64,000 nt of DNA from GCA-2732755 sp965228265 (lineage in GTDB: Bacteria; Planctomycetota; Phycisphaerae; Phycisphaerales; UBA1924). The first letter of the stretch is position 1; the number at the start of each line of letters is the position of its first letter. Location of the stretch: NCBI GenBank assembly GCA_965228265.1, contig OZ245804.1:1116001-1180000 (forward strand), given 5' to 3'. Below the pieces are notes generated by a model. That model did no database searches. It was not told the DNA's origin and was given only the letters and a program-made list of their open reading frames with translations. A program made the position numbers and the translations under genes. Below, piece by piece: positions 34,448-42,938 of this stretch.

Positions 34448-35782
34448 ATGGCTGAGCGCAAGCCCCAGCTCGATCTGCACCCCTTCCAGCGTGTTGAACG
34501 CCAGCGGTCGGCCCTCCTCAAGCTGGTCCGCGCGGGGTTCCTGATCGTTTTCATCACGACGGCCTCCCTCGCGGTGCTCAATACCGTCGAGGGCGACCCG
34601 GACCGGGTGAACGTCTTCGGCATCGCGATCAAGGGCACCTGGCAGGTGCTGCTGACGCTGGCGATCCTCATCGGCGGGGCCGCGTGGGCGACGGACCTGC
34701 TCACGCCGACGAAGAAGATCTCCACGCTCATGAGCATCTTCTTCGGGCTCGTCATCGCGATGATCGCGACGTACGCGATCGGCATCATCATCGACCTGCT
34801 GGTCGAGCTCTACAGCTTGGGCTCGCTCCGCGACCCGATCGTCCTGACCGCCAAGGCTTTCATCGGGATCGGGCTGACCTATATCTGCATCGCGACCGTG
34901 CTCCAGACGCAGGACGATTTCAGGCTCGTGATCCCGTATGTCGAGTTTGCCAAGCAGCTCCGCGGGGCCAGGCCTCTGCTTATCGATTCGTCCGCGCTTA
35001 TCGATGCGCGGATCGCGGACGTGGCAGCGACGGGCATCTTCCAGGCGCCGCTGGTTGTGCCGAGGTTCATTATCCATGAGCTGCAACTGCTGGCCGACAG
35101 CACGGACGCGGCTCGTCGTTCGCGCGGCCGACGCGGGCTGGATGTGATTGCCCAGCTCCAGCGCGAGCCGCGGCTGGATGTGACGATCGACGAGACGGCG
35201 ATCCCGGGCAAGAGCGTGGATCAGATGCTGCTCGAGCTGGCCCGCCGAACGAACGCGATCATCGTGACGACGGATACCGCGCTGAGCCGGGTATCCAATA
35301 TCCATGATGTGCCTGTCTTGAGCATGCATCAGTTGGCGATCGCGTGCAAGCCGGTGACGGGCACGGGCGAGCGTGTGCGTCTTCAGCTCGTCAAACCGGG
35401 CGAACAGCCGGGCCAGGCGGTGGGTTACCTGCCCGACGGGACGATGGTGGTGGTCAACGAGGCGGATTCGCTCGTGGGCGAGTCGATCGAGGCCGAGGTG
35501 GAATCGACGATCCAGACGAGCGCGGGTCGGATGCTCTTTGCGCGCGTCACGGGTGACGCCGCGGCCCGGATCGAGAGCGATGCAGACTCGGCTCCCGAAG
35601 AGGGGCAGGACCCCGAAGCCGAAGGTGAATCCGAAGCTGAGCCCGAGAACGATGCCGGGTCTGGGTCGGAGTCGGACCCGGATGGTGTTCGCCCGGAGGG
35701 TCGGTCGGGCAAGGGGCCCTTCCCGCCTCAGCGGCCGGCGTTCAAGGCCAAGGCTGCTGCGCGGCGTAATCCGAGGCGGTAA
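34448..35782 (+). CDS. PIN-TRAM domain membrane protein (YacL-like)
   Basis: About 444 residues; starts at 34442 (TTG), 34445 and 34448 (ATG) are all possible. Four membrane helices (about 28-150) are followed by a PIN nuclease domain (about 175-300: LLIDSSALIDARIAD, HELQLLAD, IIVTTDTALSR, with Asp/Glu metal ligands kept) and a TRAM RNA-binding domain (about 310-385: PGQAVGYLPDGTMVVVNEAD). The tail is acidic then basic (EAEGESEAEPEND; KAAARRNPRR). YacL proteins are predicted membrane-bound RNases; target unknown. Confidence 0.9.
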   Translation: MAERKPQLDLHPFQRVERQRSALLKLVRAGFLIVFITTASLAVLNTVEGDPDRVNVFGIAIKGTWQVLLTLAILIGGAAWATDLLTPTKKISTLMSIFFGLVIAMIATYAIGIIIDLLVELYSLGSLRDPIVLTAKAFIGIGLTYICIATVLQTQDDFRLVIPYVEFAKQLRGARPLLIDSSALIDARIADVAATGIFQAPLVVPRFIIHELQLLADSTDAARRSRGRRGLDVIAQLQREPRLDVTIDETAIPGKSVDQMLLELARRTNAIIVTTDTALSRVSNIHDVPVLSMHQLAIACKPVTGTGERVRLQLVKPGEQPGQAVGYLPDGTMVVVNEADSLVGESIEAEVESTIQTSAGRMLFARVTGDAAARIESDADSAPEEGQDPEAEGESEAEPENDAGSGSESDPDGVRPEGRSGKGPFPPQRPAFKAKAAARRNPRR

Positions 35783-35972
35783 ACGGGAACATCTCGGGGC
35801 TCGTCCGGTTGTAGGGGTTGTCCGCGTGGGGCAAGCGCGGGATCTTCTGAGGGCATACCCGGTCCGAATACACGTTGGATGAAATCCGGGGCTACCCCTA
35901 GGGGTGAATGAAACCGATGGTTGTGTTCGGGTCCGCCCGAGTTCTCGGCGCGTCCCGCCAAGGAGCAGCCTG

Positions 35973-36443
35973 ATGGCACACCGCCCGAACACGATCCGCG
36001 CTTTCACACTTGTCGAGATTCTGATTGTGGTGGTGATCCTGGGCATCCTCGCGGCAACGGTGGTCCCGAGCTTTGCCAACGCGACCGAGCCGACGCGTCA
36101 GACGACCTTCATTACGAACATGAAGGACTTCGCCGAGGCGGCGCAGATCTACAAGGTTCGGAACAACGAGTACCCCGCGGACACGACCACGGGCGATCTC
36201 CCCGACGGCTTCGATGAACTCATCGATCCCCGCGACTGGCTCGGCGAAACGCCCATCGGCGGACAGTGGGATACCGAGGAGACAGACACCGGTTACGGCA
36301 TCGGCGTCCACTTCGACGGCACGGGCGAGACCCGCGACGACGATTACATGCTCGAGATCGATGAGATCTTCGACGACGGCGACCTGACCAGCGGCGTTTT
36401 CCAGAAAACCGAGGACAACCGCTTCTACCTGATTCTGCGATAG
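35973..36443 (+). CDS. Type II secretion/type IV pilus pseudopilin (GspG-like)
   Basis: 156 residues from the ATG at 35973 with AAGGAG 7 bases upstream. Prepilin leader and N-terminal helix RAFTLVEILIVVVILGILAA, with Glu at +5 after the cleavage site (A/FTLVE). The C-terminal part is acidic and has the GspG-style region QIYKVRNNEYPADT. It lies far from the secretion gene cluster at 48-56 kb, so it may serve that system or another. It stands alone. Confidence 0.85.
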   Translation: MAHRPNTIRAFTLVEILIVVVILGILAATVVPSFANATEPTRQTTFITNMKDFAEAAQIYKVRNNEYPADTTTGDLPDGFDELIDPRDWLGETPIGGQWDTEETDTGYGIGVHFDGTGETRDDDYMLEIDEIFDDGDLTSGVFQKTEDNRFYLILR

Positions 36444-36502
36444 AACCAGGCCGACATCCGGACCGTTCTCGATTCGACCACGCCCGCCGATAGCATGTCG
36501 GC

Positions 36503-37774
36503 ATGAGCGAACACATCAACGCGAGACGCAAGCGGGCCGAGGAGGCGTGGCAGACCGAGCACATCGTGCTCATCGGTGCCGGCACGCCGATCCCCGTGCC
36601 GGGCGGCATGGACCAGGTCCATCATTTCGAGCCCCACCCGGACCACTACTGGCTGACGGGCCATCGCACGGCCGGCGCGGTGCTCGCGTACGACGCCCGC
36701 GAGGGGTGGCGCGATTTCACACCCGACCTGACCGATGACGACAGCATCTGGGAGGGCGTGACCACTCGCCCGGGCGAGCCGATCTCGGGGCTCGCGGCCT
36801 GGCTTGAGCAACGCAAAGACAGACCCAAAGCGCTGCTCGGTGCGCCGAGCGGCCCGCTCAAAGGTGTGACGAGCGATCGAACCGCCGACGAGGTCTACGC
36901 CGAGCGCCTGCTGCACGCCAGACGGGTCAAGGACAACATCGAGATCGAACGCATGCGCCGCGCCTGCGACGCAACGGCCCGCGGCTTCGCCCATGCCCGC
37001 GAGTTCGCCAAGGCGGGAGTCACCGAGCGCGAGATCGAGATCGAGTTGCAGGCCGAGTGCTTCCGTGCCGGCGGCGAGAAAATGGGCTACCACAACATCG
37101 TCGGCTCTGGCACGAATGCCGCGGTTCTGCACTTCTCGCCGAGCGATCGCCGGGTGCAACAGAACGAGTTCGTCCTGATCGACGCGGGGTGTCAGGTCGA
37201 GGGCTACACAGCCGACGTCACGCGCACGTTCGTGGTCGGCACGCCAAGCACCCAGCAGACCGAGCTCCACGGCATCGTTAAGGAGGCACTTCTCTACGGC
37301 AACTCGCAGTGCGTGCCCGGCAAGGAATGGCGCGAGCTGCACCTCGAGTGCGCCCTGCGCATGACGAAGGGGCTTGTTTCGCTCGGGATTCTCAGGGGTG
37401 ATCCGCAGGGCCTCGTCGAGCGCGACGTGCACGCGATGTTCTTCCCCCACGGACTCGGGCACCTCGTTGGTCTCGGTGTCCGCGACGCCAGCGGCTACCT
37501 GCCCGGACGCGAGCGATCCGACCGGTTCGGCTTGGCGTTCCTGCGGATGGATCTGCCGCTGGAAAGCGGGTACATCACCACGGTCGAGCCCGGCCTGTAC
37601 TTCATCGAGCCCCTGCTCCGCGATCCGAATCGGCGCGAGCGGTTCGCCAAGGACGTGAACTGGGACGAAGTGGACCGCTGGATCGGGATCGGCGGCGTTC
37701 GGCTCGAGGATGACATCCTCGTGACCGACAGCGGCCCGGTGAATCTGACCGAGAGCATCCCGCTTGCGATCTGA
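36503..37774 (+). CDS. M24 family metallopeptidase (Xaa-Pro aminopeptidase-like)
   Basis: 423 residues. Removes N-terminal residues next to proline. N-terminal creatinase-like domain (1-150), then a pita-bread catalytic domain with all five metal ligands: Asp in VLIDAGCQ, Asp in TADVTRTFV, His in FFPHGLGHLVGL, Glu in TVEPGLYFIE and Glu in GVRLEDDILV. YHNIVGSGTNAAVLHF is the typical substrate-pocket segment. Cytoplasmic; no signal peptide. Confidence 0.93.
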   Translation: MSEHINARRKRAEEAWQTEHIVLIGAGTPIPVPGGMDQVHHFEPHPDHYWLTGHRTAGAVLAYDAREGWRDFTPDLTDDDSIWEGVTTRPGEPISGLAAWLEQRKDRPKALLGAPSGPLKGVTSDRTADEVYAERLLHARRVKDNIEIERMRRACDATARGFAHAREFAKAGVTEREIEIELQAECFRAGGEKMGYHNIVGSGTNAAVLHFSPSDRRVQQNEFVLIDAGCQVEGYTADVTRTFVVGTPSTQQTELHGIVKEALLYGNSQCVPGKEWRELHLECALRMTKGLVSLGILRGDPQGLVERDVHAMFFPHGLGHLVGLGVRDASGYLPGRERSDRFGLAFLRMDLPLESGYITTVEPGLYFIEPLLRDPNRRERFAKDVNWDEVDRWIGIGGVRLEDDILVTDSGPVNLTESIPLAI

Positions 37775-37938
37775 GCCTCAGAAAGCACGCGGGCTGTAGA
37801 AAGTGACAGTCTCCCCTTTCATCTTTCACGATTGTATTCAACTCATTCAAACTTTCGTGGCACGACGTCCGCCCGGGGTTATGTTTGACCCCATAGGGAT
37901 AGAGATCGGGGATTCTCAGTCCCCGTGGGGGTAGCACA
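37775..37938. other. Intergenic region with hairpin leader
   Basis: 164 bases. An A/T-rich stretch (37815-37858) may hold the promoter of the next gene. Near its end CGGGGATTCTCAGTCCCCG forms a 5-bp hairpin (about 37907-37925), then GGGGGT precedes the ATG. It does not match the leaders at 6313 and 7293. Confidence 0.4.
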
Positions 37939-38673
37939 ATGGATTGTCCGCTTCGCTTCATCGGCGCCGCCGGTGTGGTCTGCGTCGCTCTGCCCGCTTC
38001 GGCGCAGGTCTACGACTTCAGCACACTGACTCACGGCGAGATCATCACCAACCAGTTCGAACCCGCACTCGCGATCACGGGCACCAACCCGAACCGCGCG
38101 TTCGACATCATCGCGGGGTTCGATACCCAGTACCTGGGCTCGACCGCCGACCCGGATCTTCAGGGCCCGCCCTGGTCCGGGGGCAATCTTGCTGTGTCTG
38201 ACACGGCAGTCGCCATCGGGACTGCCCTGATCATCGCGCAGAACAACCGCGACAACAACAACGACGGCATTCTCGATGCACCCAACGACGAGGGCTCACG
38301 ACCCGCTGGCACGATCGACCTCTCGTTCGCTGCCCCCGTCCCGGTCTTCGGCCTCGACATCGTCGATATCGAGGGCAACATGATGGAGGGATCGAGCCTC
38401 GACTTCTATCTCAACGGCTCGCTGCTCGGTTCGGTCGCGTTCAGCGACTTCACCGATATCAGCTCGCCCTATTACGATTCGAGCGTCGTGTTCGGCGACC
38501 ACACCGCCAACCGCATCCAGCCCATCTCGGCGAATGATTTCCAGGCGATCGGTTTCGACCGCGTCGTGATCAACGTGGGCGGCTCGTCCGCGTACGACAC
38601 CTTCGTCGTGCCCGCGCCGGCTTCGGGGCTGGTCGTGATCGCCGGGGCTGCCATGCTCCGTCGAAAGCGTTGA
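37939..38673 (+). CDS. Secreted protein with PEP-CTERM-like sorting tail
   Basis: 244 residues. Signal peptide at 1-22 (AAGVVCVALPASAQ). The mature domain has one acidic DxDxDG-like stretch (NNRDNNNDGILDAPND, about 94-109) that may bind calcium, followed by SFAAPVPVFGLDIVDIE, a pattern typical of PEP-CTERM surface proteins. Ends with VPAPASGLVVIAGAAMLRRKR (motif, hydrophobic helix, basic end). Not closely related in its body to the pair at 6.4-8.1 kb, though the tail is alike. Confidence 0.85.
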   Translation: MDCPLRFIGAAGVVCVALPASAQVYDFSTLTHGEIITNQFEPALAITGTNPNRAFDIIAGFDTQYLGSTADPDLQGPPWSGGNLAVSDTAVAIGTALIIAQNNRDNNNDGILDAPNDEGSRPAGTIDLSFAAPVPVFGLDIVDIEGNMMEGSSLDFYLNGSLLGSVAFSDFTDISSPYYDSSVVFGDHTANRIQPISANDFQAIGFDRVVINVGGSSAYDTFVVPAPASGLVVIAGAAMLRRKR

Positions 38674-38872
38674 CTCGCCGGAAGTACGCCGATATCTTGC
38701 CAGCTGATGACCGTCTCGGCCTGACCATGTGAAGCCCCCGCCAACCCGGTGCGCCAGGAGTGCGCGCACGATCTACACCGGCGGGCCCATCGTCAGGCAC
38801 TCGATTTCACCAATCGAACGATCCACGTCTTGCCGGCTATCCGGCCAGCGTGCTCAGCGAGTCATCCTTCCA

Positions 38873-39250
38873 ATGTCGAACAAGAACCACAGGCCCACCA
38901 GACGATCTGGTCGGCGCCACGAAGCCGAGGGCTTCACCTGCATCCACTGCAAACTGCAAGTCCCCGGCCAGGCTTGGGGCACCAAGCACCGCAACCACTG
39001 CCCCGCGTGCCTCTTTAGCCGCCACGTCGACGAACGCCCGGGCGACCGGGCCTCGCCCTGCCGAAGCCCCATGGAGCCCATCGCCATCGAAGCCAAGCCC
39101 GACGGCGAGTGGGCCATCGTCCACCGTTGCACCGGCTGCGGCCAGATCAAAGTCAACCGCATCGCGGGCGACGACTCGGAACGAGCGCTCCTGAGCCTGG
39201 CGCTCCGGCCGATCTCGAGGCCAGCGTTTCCGTTGGATGATGCGAGGTAG
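38873..39250 (+). CDS. RNHCP domain protein
   Basis: 125 residues from the ATG at 38873. A small zinc-binding protein: FTCIHCKL, then KHRNHCPACLFSRHVD, which contains the RNHCP motif, and HRCTGCGQIKVNRIAGDD. The Cys pairs should form two zinc sites. Family function is not known; nucleic-acid binding is suspected from the basic N-terminus (HRPTRRSGRRHE). The final 88 bases of the gene are duplicated downstream at 39371-39458. Confidence 0.9.
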   Translation: MSNKNHRPTRRSGRRHEAEGFTCIHCKLQVPGQAWGTKHRNHCPACLFSRHVDERPGDRASPCRSPMEPIAIEAKPDGEWAIVHRCTGCGQIKVNRIAGDDSERALLSLALRPISRPAFPLDDAR

Positions 39251-39458
39251 CCCCTCCCTCTCCCCTCGGGGGAGAGGGTGCCGAGCGGAGCGAGGCGGGT
39301 GAGGGTGTATTTGAGAAATTCAAAGACCCTCACCCCAGCCCTCTCCCCAAGTGGGAGAGGGAGCAGGTGGCCGCATCGCTGGCGACGACTCGGAACGGGC
39401 GCTCCTGAGCCTGGCGCTTCGGCCGATTTTGAGGCCGGCGTTTCCGTTGGATGATGCG
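39157..39458. repeat. 88-bp gene-end duplication flanking a palindromic element
   Basis: Bases 39157-39244 (3' end of the RNHCP gene) recur at 39371-39458 with 6 mismatches and no gap. Between them, 39251-39371 is a composite palindrome: hairpin CCCTCTCCCC/GGGGAGAGGG (39256-39278), a central stem GGGTGAGGGT/ACCCTCACCC (39297-39306 with 39326-39335) and hairpin CCCTCTCCC/GGGAGAGGG (39339-39361). This is a non-autonomous repeat element (no gene inside), also seen as a remnant near 6260. The arrangement suggests local duplication at the element. Confidence 0.8.
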
Positions 39459-39461
39459 TCG

Positions 39462-39467
39462 TATAAT
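39462..39467 (+). promoter_or_regulatory. TATAAT -10 box directly before the AT-rich gene pair
   Basis: A consensus TATAAT ends 6 bases before the ATG at 39474, so the transcript would begin at or very near the start codon (leaderless). No Shine-Dalgarno lies in GTATAATTAACTG. No good -35 box is visible at 16-18 bp. Confidence 0.45.
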
Positions 39468-39473
39468 TAACTG

Positions 39474-40091
39474 ATGTCAGCAAAAGAGTTGATCGAGCAT
39501 CTAGAAGTTTGCTTAAGTGATGAGAAAGCACATGCGGTATCACTGACTGAGAAAAAGAAGCTGTTGTTTGGCGGGTCAGTAGTATTATCTGCTGCAGGAG
39601 TGCTGAAAGTAGGCGGTGACTCAGTTGATACAGCGTCAAGTCATACTTCTATGTGGTTAATCGTTTTTCTGCTGCTTTCGTTTCTTTCGTTTGTATGGCT
39701 ATTGCTTATGAAGCCGTACACTTTTCGTGCATATTTATTACTACTGAGAGAGATACTATATGCAATGCTCAGATTTCAGATATCAGACGCACCGTATTTT
39801 CGAGTACACGGAATACCTGAGGCACGAAGAGTCGTAGCCAAGCTTGGTGAAGAGTCTCTTGAGATGCGAGCGAATGAGTTGCTGGTTTATTCACATTCAG
39901 AAGTGGTAGAATTTTTTGATAAGTCTCTTGAATTTGTGCAAAGAGATAAGGCTGGTAGGTATCTCGATGCATATCAAGAGTTGGCATTTCAGAATGCCAT
40001 AGTGTCTGACAGGATTAATCGTGCAACCATTGCGTTGTTCATATCGTACGCGTTCTTGGGCATGATTATACTGTTGGAGGCCACAAGATGA
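39474..40091 (+). CDS. AT-rich membrane protein of unknown function
   Basis: 205 residues. Codon use (TTA, AGA, ATA common) and overall A/T content are strikingly unlike the surrounding genes, so it was probably acquired recently. Hydrophobic segments at about 30-45, 60-80 (WLIVFLLLSFLSFVWLLLM) and 183-202 (ATIALFISYAFLGMIILLEA); between them a long polar helical region (about 95-180). No family is recognised. The layout (membrane anchors with a helical cytoplasmic part, paired with a small coiled-coil partner) is seen in several small membrane effector proteins, but that is only analogy. Overlaps the next gene by 4 bp (ATGA). Confidence 0.75.
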   Translation: MSAKELIEHLEVCLSDEKAHAVSLTEKKKLLFGGSVVLSAAGVLKVGGDSVDTASSHTSMWLIVFLLLSFLSFVWLLLMKPYTFRAYLLLLREILYAMLRFQISDAPYFRVHGIPEARRVVAKLGEESLEMRANELLVYSHSEVVEFFDKSLEFVQRDKAGRYLDAYQELAFQNAIVSDRINRATIALFISYAFLGMIILLEATR

Positions 40092-40360
40092 GTGAAGTTT
40101 ACAGTACTTCAACGCATAGTTCTCAAGACAATGTTTCACGGCCGATTATCGTATCGCCTAACCACACGTTCGAGGATTTTCGAAAGGCGGTAGATAATTT
40201 CAAACAGTGGAAAGAACAACTTACAGAGCTGGCGCGTCGTCAAAAAGAGCTAAGGGAGCTTGAAGAGCGACGTGAGGCGCGCAGGAAAACACGAGAAGCA
40301 TTTCTAAATCGCCTAAAGGAGAGGAAATCTCTTAACCCAAGTGATGGCGTGGGATTCTAA
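40088..40360 (+). CDS. AT-rich small coiled-coil protein
   Basis: 90 residues, translationally coupled to the preceding membrane protein (ATGA). Residues 30-75 are strongly charged and helical (WKEQLTELARRQKELRELEE, then RREARRKTREAFLNRLKER), a likely coiled coil. No family is recognised. Base composition matches the gene before it, not the genome, so the two entered together. It ends 9 bases from the convergent kbl gene. Confidence 0.72.
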   Translation: MSEVYSTSTHSSQDNVSRPIIVSPNHTFEDFRKAVDNFKQWKEQLTELARRQKELRELEERREARRKTREAFLNRLKERKSLNPSDGVGF

Positions 40361-40369
40361 CACCACGAT

Positions 40370-41587
40370 TCACAGCTTCTTCAAAGCCCCCACCAACTCA
40401 TCAATATGCGATGTCTCATGTGCCGCCGACATCTGAATCCGCAGTCGCGCCGTGCCCTCCGGCACAACGGGGTAGCCAAACCCGATCACGAAGACACCCA
40501 GCTCCATGAGACGCTTGCTCATGCTGATCGCCTTGGCGGTGTCGCCCACGATGATCGGGCAGATGGCGGTGGGGGAGTCGATCACCTCAAAGCCCGCGGC
40601 CTTGATCTGCTGACGCGCATAAGCCGTGTTGTCGCGCAGCTTCTGCACGCGCTCGGGCTCGGCCATGAGGATCTCGATGGCCTTGTTCGCGCTCGCCGCC
40701 ACGGTGACAGGCAAAGCGTTTGAGAAGAGTGTGGGGCGGCCACGCTGGATGACGAGTTCGGTGCCGCGCTTGGGGCCGGCGATGAACCCGCCCGCGCCGC
40801 CGCCGAGGGCCTTGCCGAGCGTGCCGGTGAAGTAGTCGACCTTGGCCGAGCCGTCGCTGTTGACGAGGCCGCAGAATTCGTGCGTGCCGCGTCCTGTTTC
40901 GCCCATGACGCCGTGGCCGTGCGAGTCGTCGACGACGAGCTTGGCATCGAACTCGTCGCAGAGGGCGCGGATCATCTGGAGCTTGGCGATGTCGCCCTCC
41001 ATGCTGAAGACGCCGTCGGTCACGACCCAGGCCTGCCCGTTGATCTCGGGGTCCTCTTCGGCCTCCTTGAGCTTCTCCCGCAGGCTGTCCATGTCGGAGT
41101 GCTTGTAGACCTTCTTCTTGACGCCCTTCTTGATGACCGGGGTCAGGCGCATGGCGTCGATGATGCACGCGTGGTTGAGCTCGTCGGAGATGATGACATC
41201 GCCCGCCTCGCAGAACGTGGGGAAGAGCGCCTCGGTCGCGTTCCAGCAGCTGACGAACGTGTAGCTGGCCTCGGTGCCCATGTACTTGGCGATGGTCTGC
41301 TCGAGCTGTTCGTGGGGGGTGAACGTGCCGCAGATGAAGCGGACGGAAGCCGTGCCCGCGCCGTAGTCGCGGAGCGCCTTGATGCCGGCCTCGACGACCT
41401 CGGGATGGTTGGCCAGTCCCAGGTAGTTGTTGCTGCAGAAGCAGAGCGTGTCGCGGAACGAGCCGTCCTCCTGGCGCATCTTGACGACCGCGTCCATGGG
41501 CGAGTCCAGCATCTGGAGGTGCTTGTACTGCCCGGAATCTTCGAGCTGCTTGAGTGTGGCGTCGGTGCGTGCGTCGAACGTGCTCAT
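40370..41587 (-). CDS. kbl: 2-amino-3-ketobutyrate CoA ligase (glycine C-acetyltransferase)
   Basis: 405 residues. PLP enzyme that splits 2-amino-3-ketobutyrate with CoA into glycine and acetyl-CoA, the second step of threonine degradation. Seen: NNYLGLANHPEV, GAGTASVRFICGTFTPHEQL, DELNHACIID, VTDGVFSMEGD, VDDSHGHGVMG and the PLP-Lys loop GTLGKALGGGAGG. Length fits (E. coli Kbl 398). GGGAG precedes the ATG. The first-step enzyme tdh is in the same window at 55978-57069 but not adjacent. AON synthases and ALA synthases are relatives; the F-C-S-N-N-Y-L-G and ICGT segments favour Kbl. Confidence 0.92.
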   Translation of the reverse strand: MSTFDARTDATLKQLEDSGQYKHLQMLDSPMDAVVKMRQEDGSFRDTLCFCSNNYLGLANHPEVVEAGIKALRDYGAGTASVRFICGTFTPHEQLEQTIAKYMGTEASYTFVSCWNATEALFPTFCEAGDVIISDELNHACIIDAMRLTPVIKKGVKKKVYKHSDMDSLREKLKEAEEDPEINGQAWVVTDGVFSMEGDIAKLQMIRALCDEFDAKLVVDDSHGHGVMGETGRGTHEFCGLVNSDGSAKVDYFTGTLGKALGGGAGGFIAGPKRGTELVIQRGRPTLFSNALPVTVAASANKAIEILMAEPERVQKLRDNTAYARQQIKAAGFEVIDSPTAICPIIVGDTAKAISMSKRLMELGVFVIGFGYPVVPEGTARLRIQMSAAHETSHIDELVGALKKL

Positions 41588-41642
41588 GGCCTGGTCTCCC
41601 GTTGGTCAAGGAGTTTAGGGGCCAAGCCATGCCCGTCGCGGC

Positions 41643-42938
41643 TCAGTTGCTGCGTGAATCGGCCTCCGCCTTCTGGCCGGTGATCAGCCTTGCGCCCCGG
41701 CGGAACGTGATGTAGGAGTAGATCCACTCGAACATCGTGATGAGCTTGTTGCGGAAGCCGATCAGGAAGGCGACGTGCACGAAGGCCCAGAGCAGCCACG
41801 CGGGCATGCCTGCGATCTTGAGTCGGCCGAAGTCGGCAATCGCTCGCCGTCGACCGATCGTCGCCATGTTGCCCTTGTCTTTGTATCGGAATGCGGGACG
41901 CTCCTCGGGCGGACGCGGGCCTTTTCTGATGTCGTGGGCGATGATCTTGGCCGCGTGCGTGCCCATCTGCATCGCGCCCTGCGCGACGCCCGGCGTCTCT
42001 TTGCCGCTGGCGTCGATGACCCGGGCGATATCGCCCAGCGCAAAGACCTCCGGATGCCCGGGCACGCTCAGATCTTTCAGCACTTCGATCCGCCCGAGCT
42101 TGTCGCCGGTCTCGGTCACGTCTTGCGCGATCGGCTCGGCCTTGACCCCCGCCGCCCAGAACACCGCGCCCGCGTCGATGCGCTCGGCGCCACGCTCCTT
42201 TGAATCCAGATCGACACCCTGCGCATCGATCGACCTGGCGAGCGTGCTCAGCCTGACATCCACGCCCATCGCGACAAGGTCTCTGCGGGCGCGCTCGGCG
42301 AGACCCTCGTCGAACGCCGCCAGCAGCCTCGGCCCGCCCTCGACGAGCAGGATCCTGGTCTGGGCCGTGTCGACATTGCGGAAATCGCGCGGCAGGCTCT
42401 TCGTCGCGATCTCGGCCAGTGCGCCGGCGAGTTCGACACCCGTCGGCCCGCCACCGATGACGACAAACGTGATGAGCGCCCGGCGTCTGGATTCGTCGGT
42501 TTCCAGTTCCGCTCGCTCGAAGCTCAAGAGGAAGCGCCTGCGGATCTCGATCGCATCGTCGATGGATTTCAGCCCCGGCGCAAATGCGCTCCACTCGTCG
42601 TGACCGAAGTACGAGTGCGTCTTGCCGGCCGCGATGATCAGGTAGTCATACCCCTGTTCGCCCTGCTGCGTGCGCACGGTGCGCGACTGCAGATCAATCC
42701 CGGTCACCTCTTCCATCCGCACCCGGACATTCGGGTGTCTGGTGAAGAGATTGCGGATGGGCACGGCGATCTGCGAGGGGCTCAGCCCAGCGGTGGCGAC
42801 CTGATAGAGCAAGGGCTGGAAAACGTGGTGATTGTGCCGATCGAACAGGACGATCTCGGCGTCCGTCTGGCGGAGAATCTTGGTCGCTGAGAGCCCGGCG
42901 AATCCGCCGCCGATGATCACGATGCGCGGTCTGGACAC
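41643..42938 (-). CDS. ndh: Type II NADH dehydrogenase
   Basis: 431 residues with GTG start preceded by AGGAAGGG. A non-proton-pumping NADH:quinone oxidoreductase bound to the inner face of the membrane. Seen: FAD site IVIIGGGFAGLSATK, VFQPLLYQVATAGLSPSQIA, NAD site FVVIGGGPTGVELAGALAE, and PGVAQGAMQMGTHAAKII, the quinone/FAD contact. The C-terminal region is hydrophobic (LLWAFVHVAFLIGF), serving as membrane attachment. The start overlaps the end of the next minus-strand gene upstream by 22 bp. Confidence 0.93.
   Translation of the reverse strand: MSRPRIVIIGGGFAGLSATKILRQTDAEIVLFDRHNHHVFQPLLYQVATAGLSPSQIAVPIRNLFTRHPNVRVRMEEVTGIDLQSRTVRTQQGEQGYDYLIIAAGKTHSYFGHDEWSAFAPGLKSIDDAIEIRRRFLLSFERAELETDESRRRALITFVVIGGGPTGVELAGALAEIATKSLPRDFRNVDTAQTRILLVEGGPRLLAAFDEGLAERARRDLVAMGVDVRLSTLARSIDAQGVDLDSKERGAERIDAGAVFWAAGVKAEPIAQDVTETGDKLGRIEVLKDLSVPGHPEVFALGDIARVIDASGKETPGVAQGAMQMGTHAAKIIAHDIRKGPRPPEERPAFRYKDKGNMATIGRRRAIADFGRLKIAGMPAWLLWAFVHVAFLIGFRNKLITMFEWIYSYITFRRGARLITGQKAEADSRSN

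Noticed and set aside
38674..38872. Small RNA or gene in the spacer before the RNHCP gene
   Set aside because: 199 bases with short inverted repeats (for example GCCGGCTATCCGGC) but no SD-led frame, T-tract or known RNA core.
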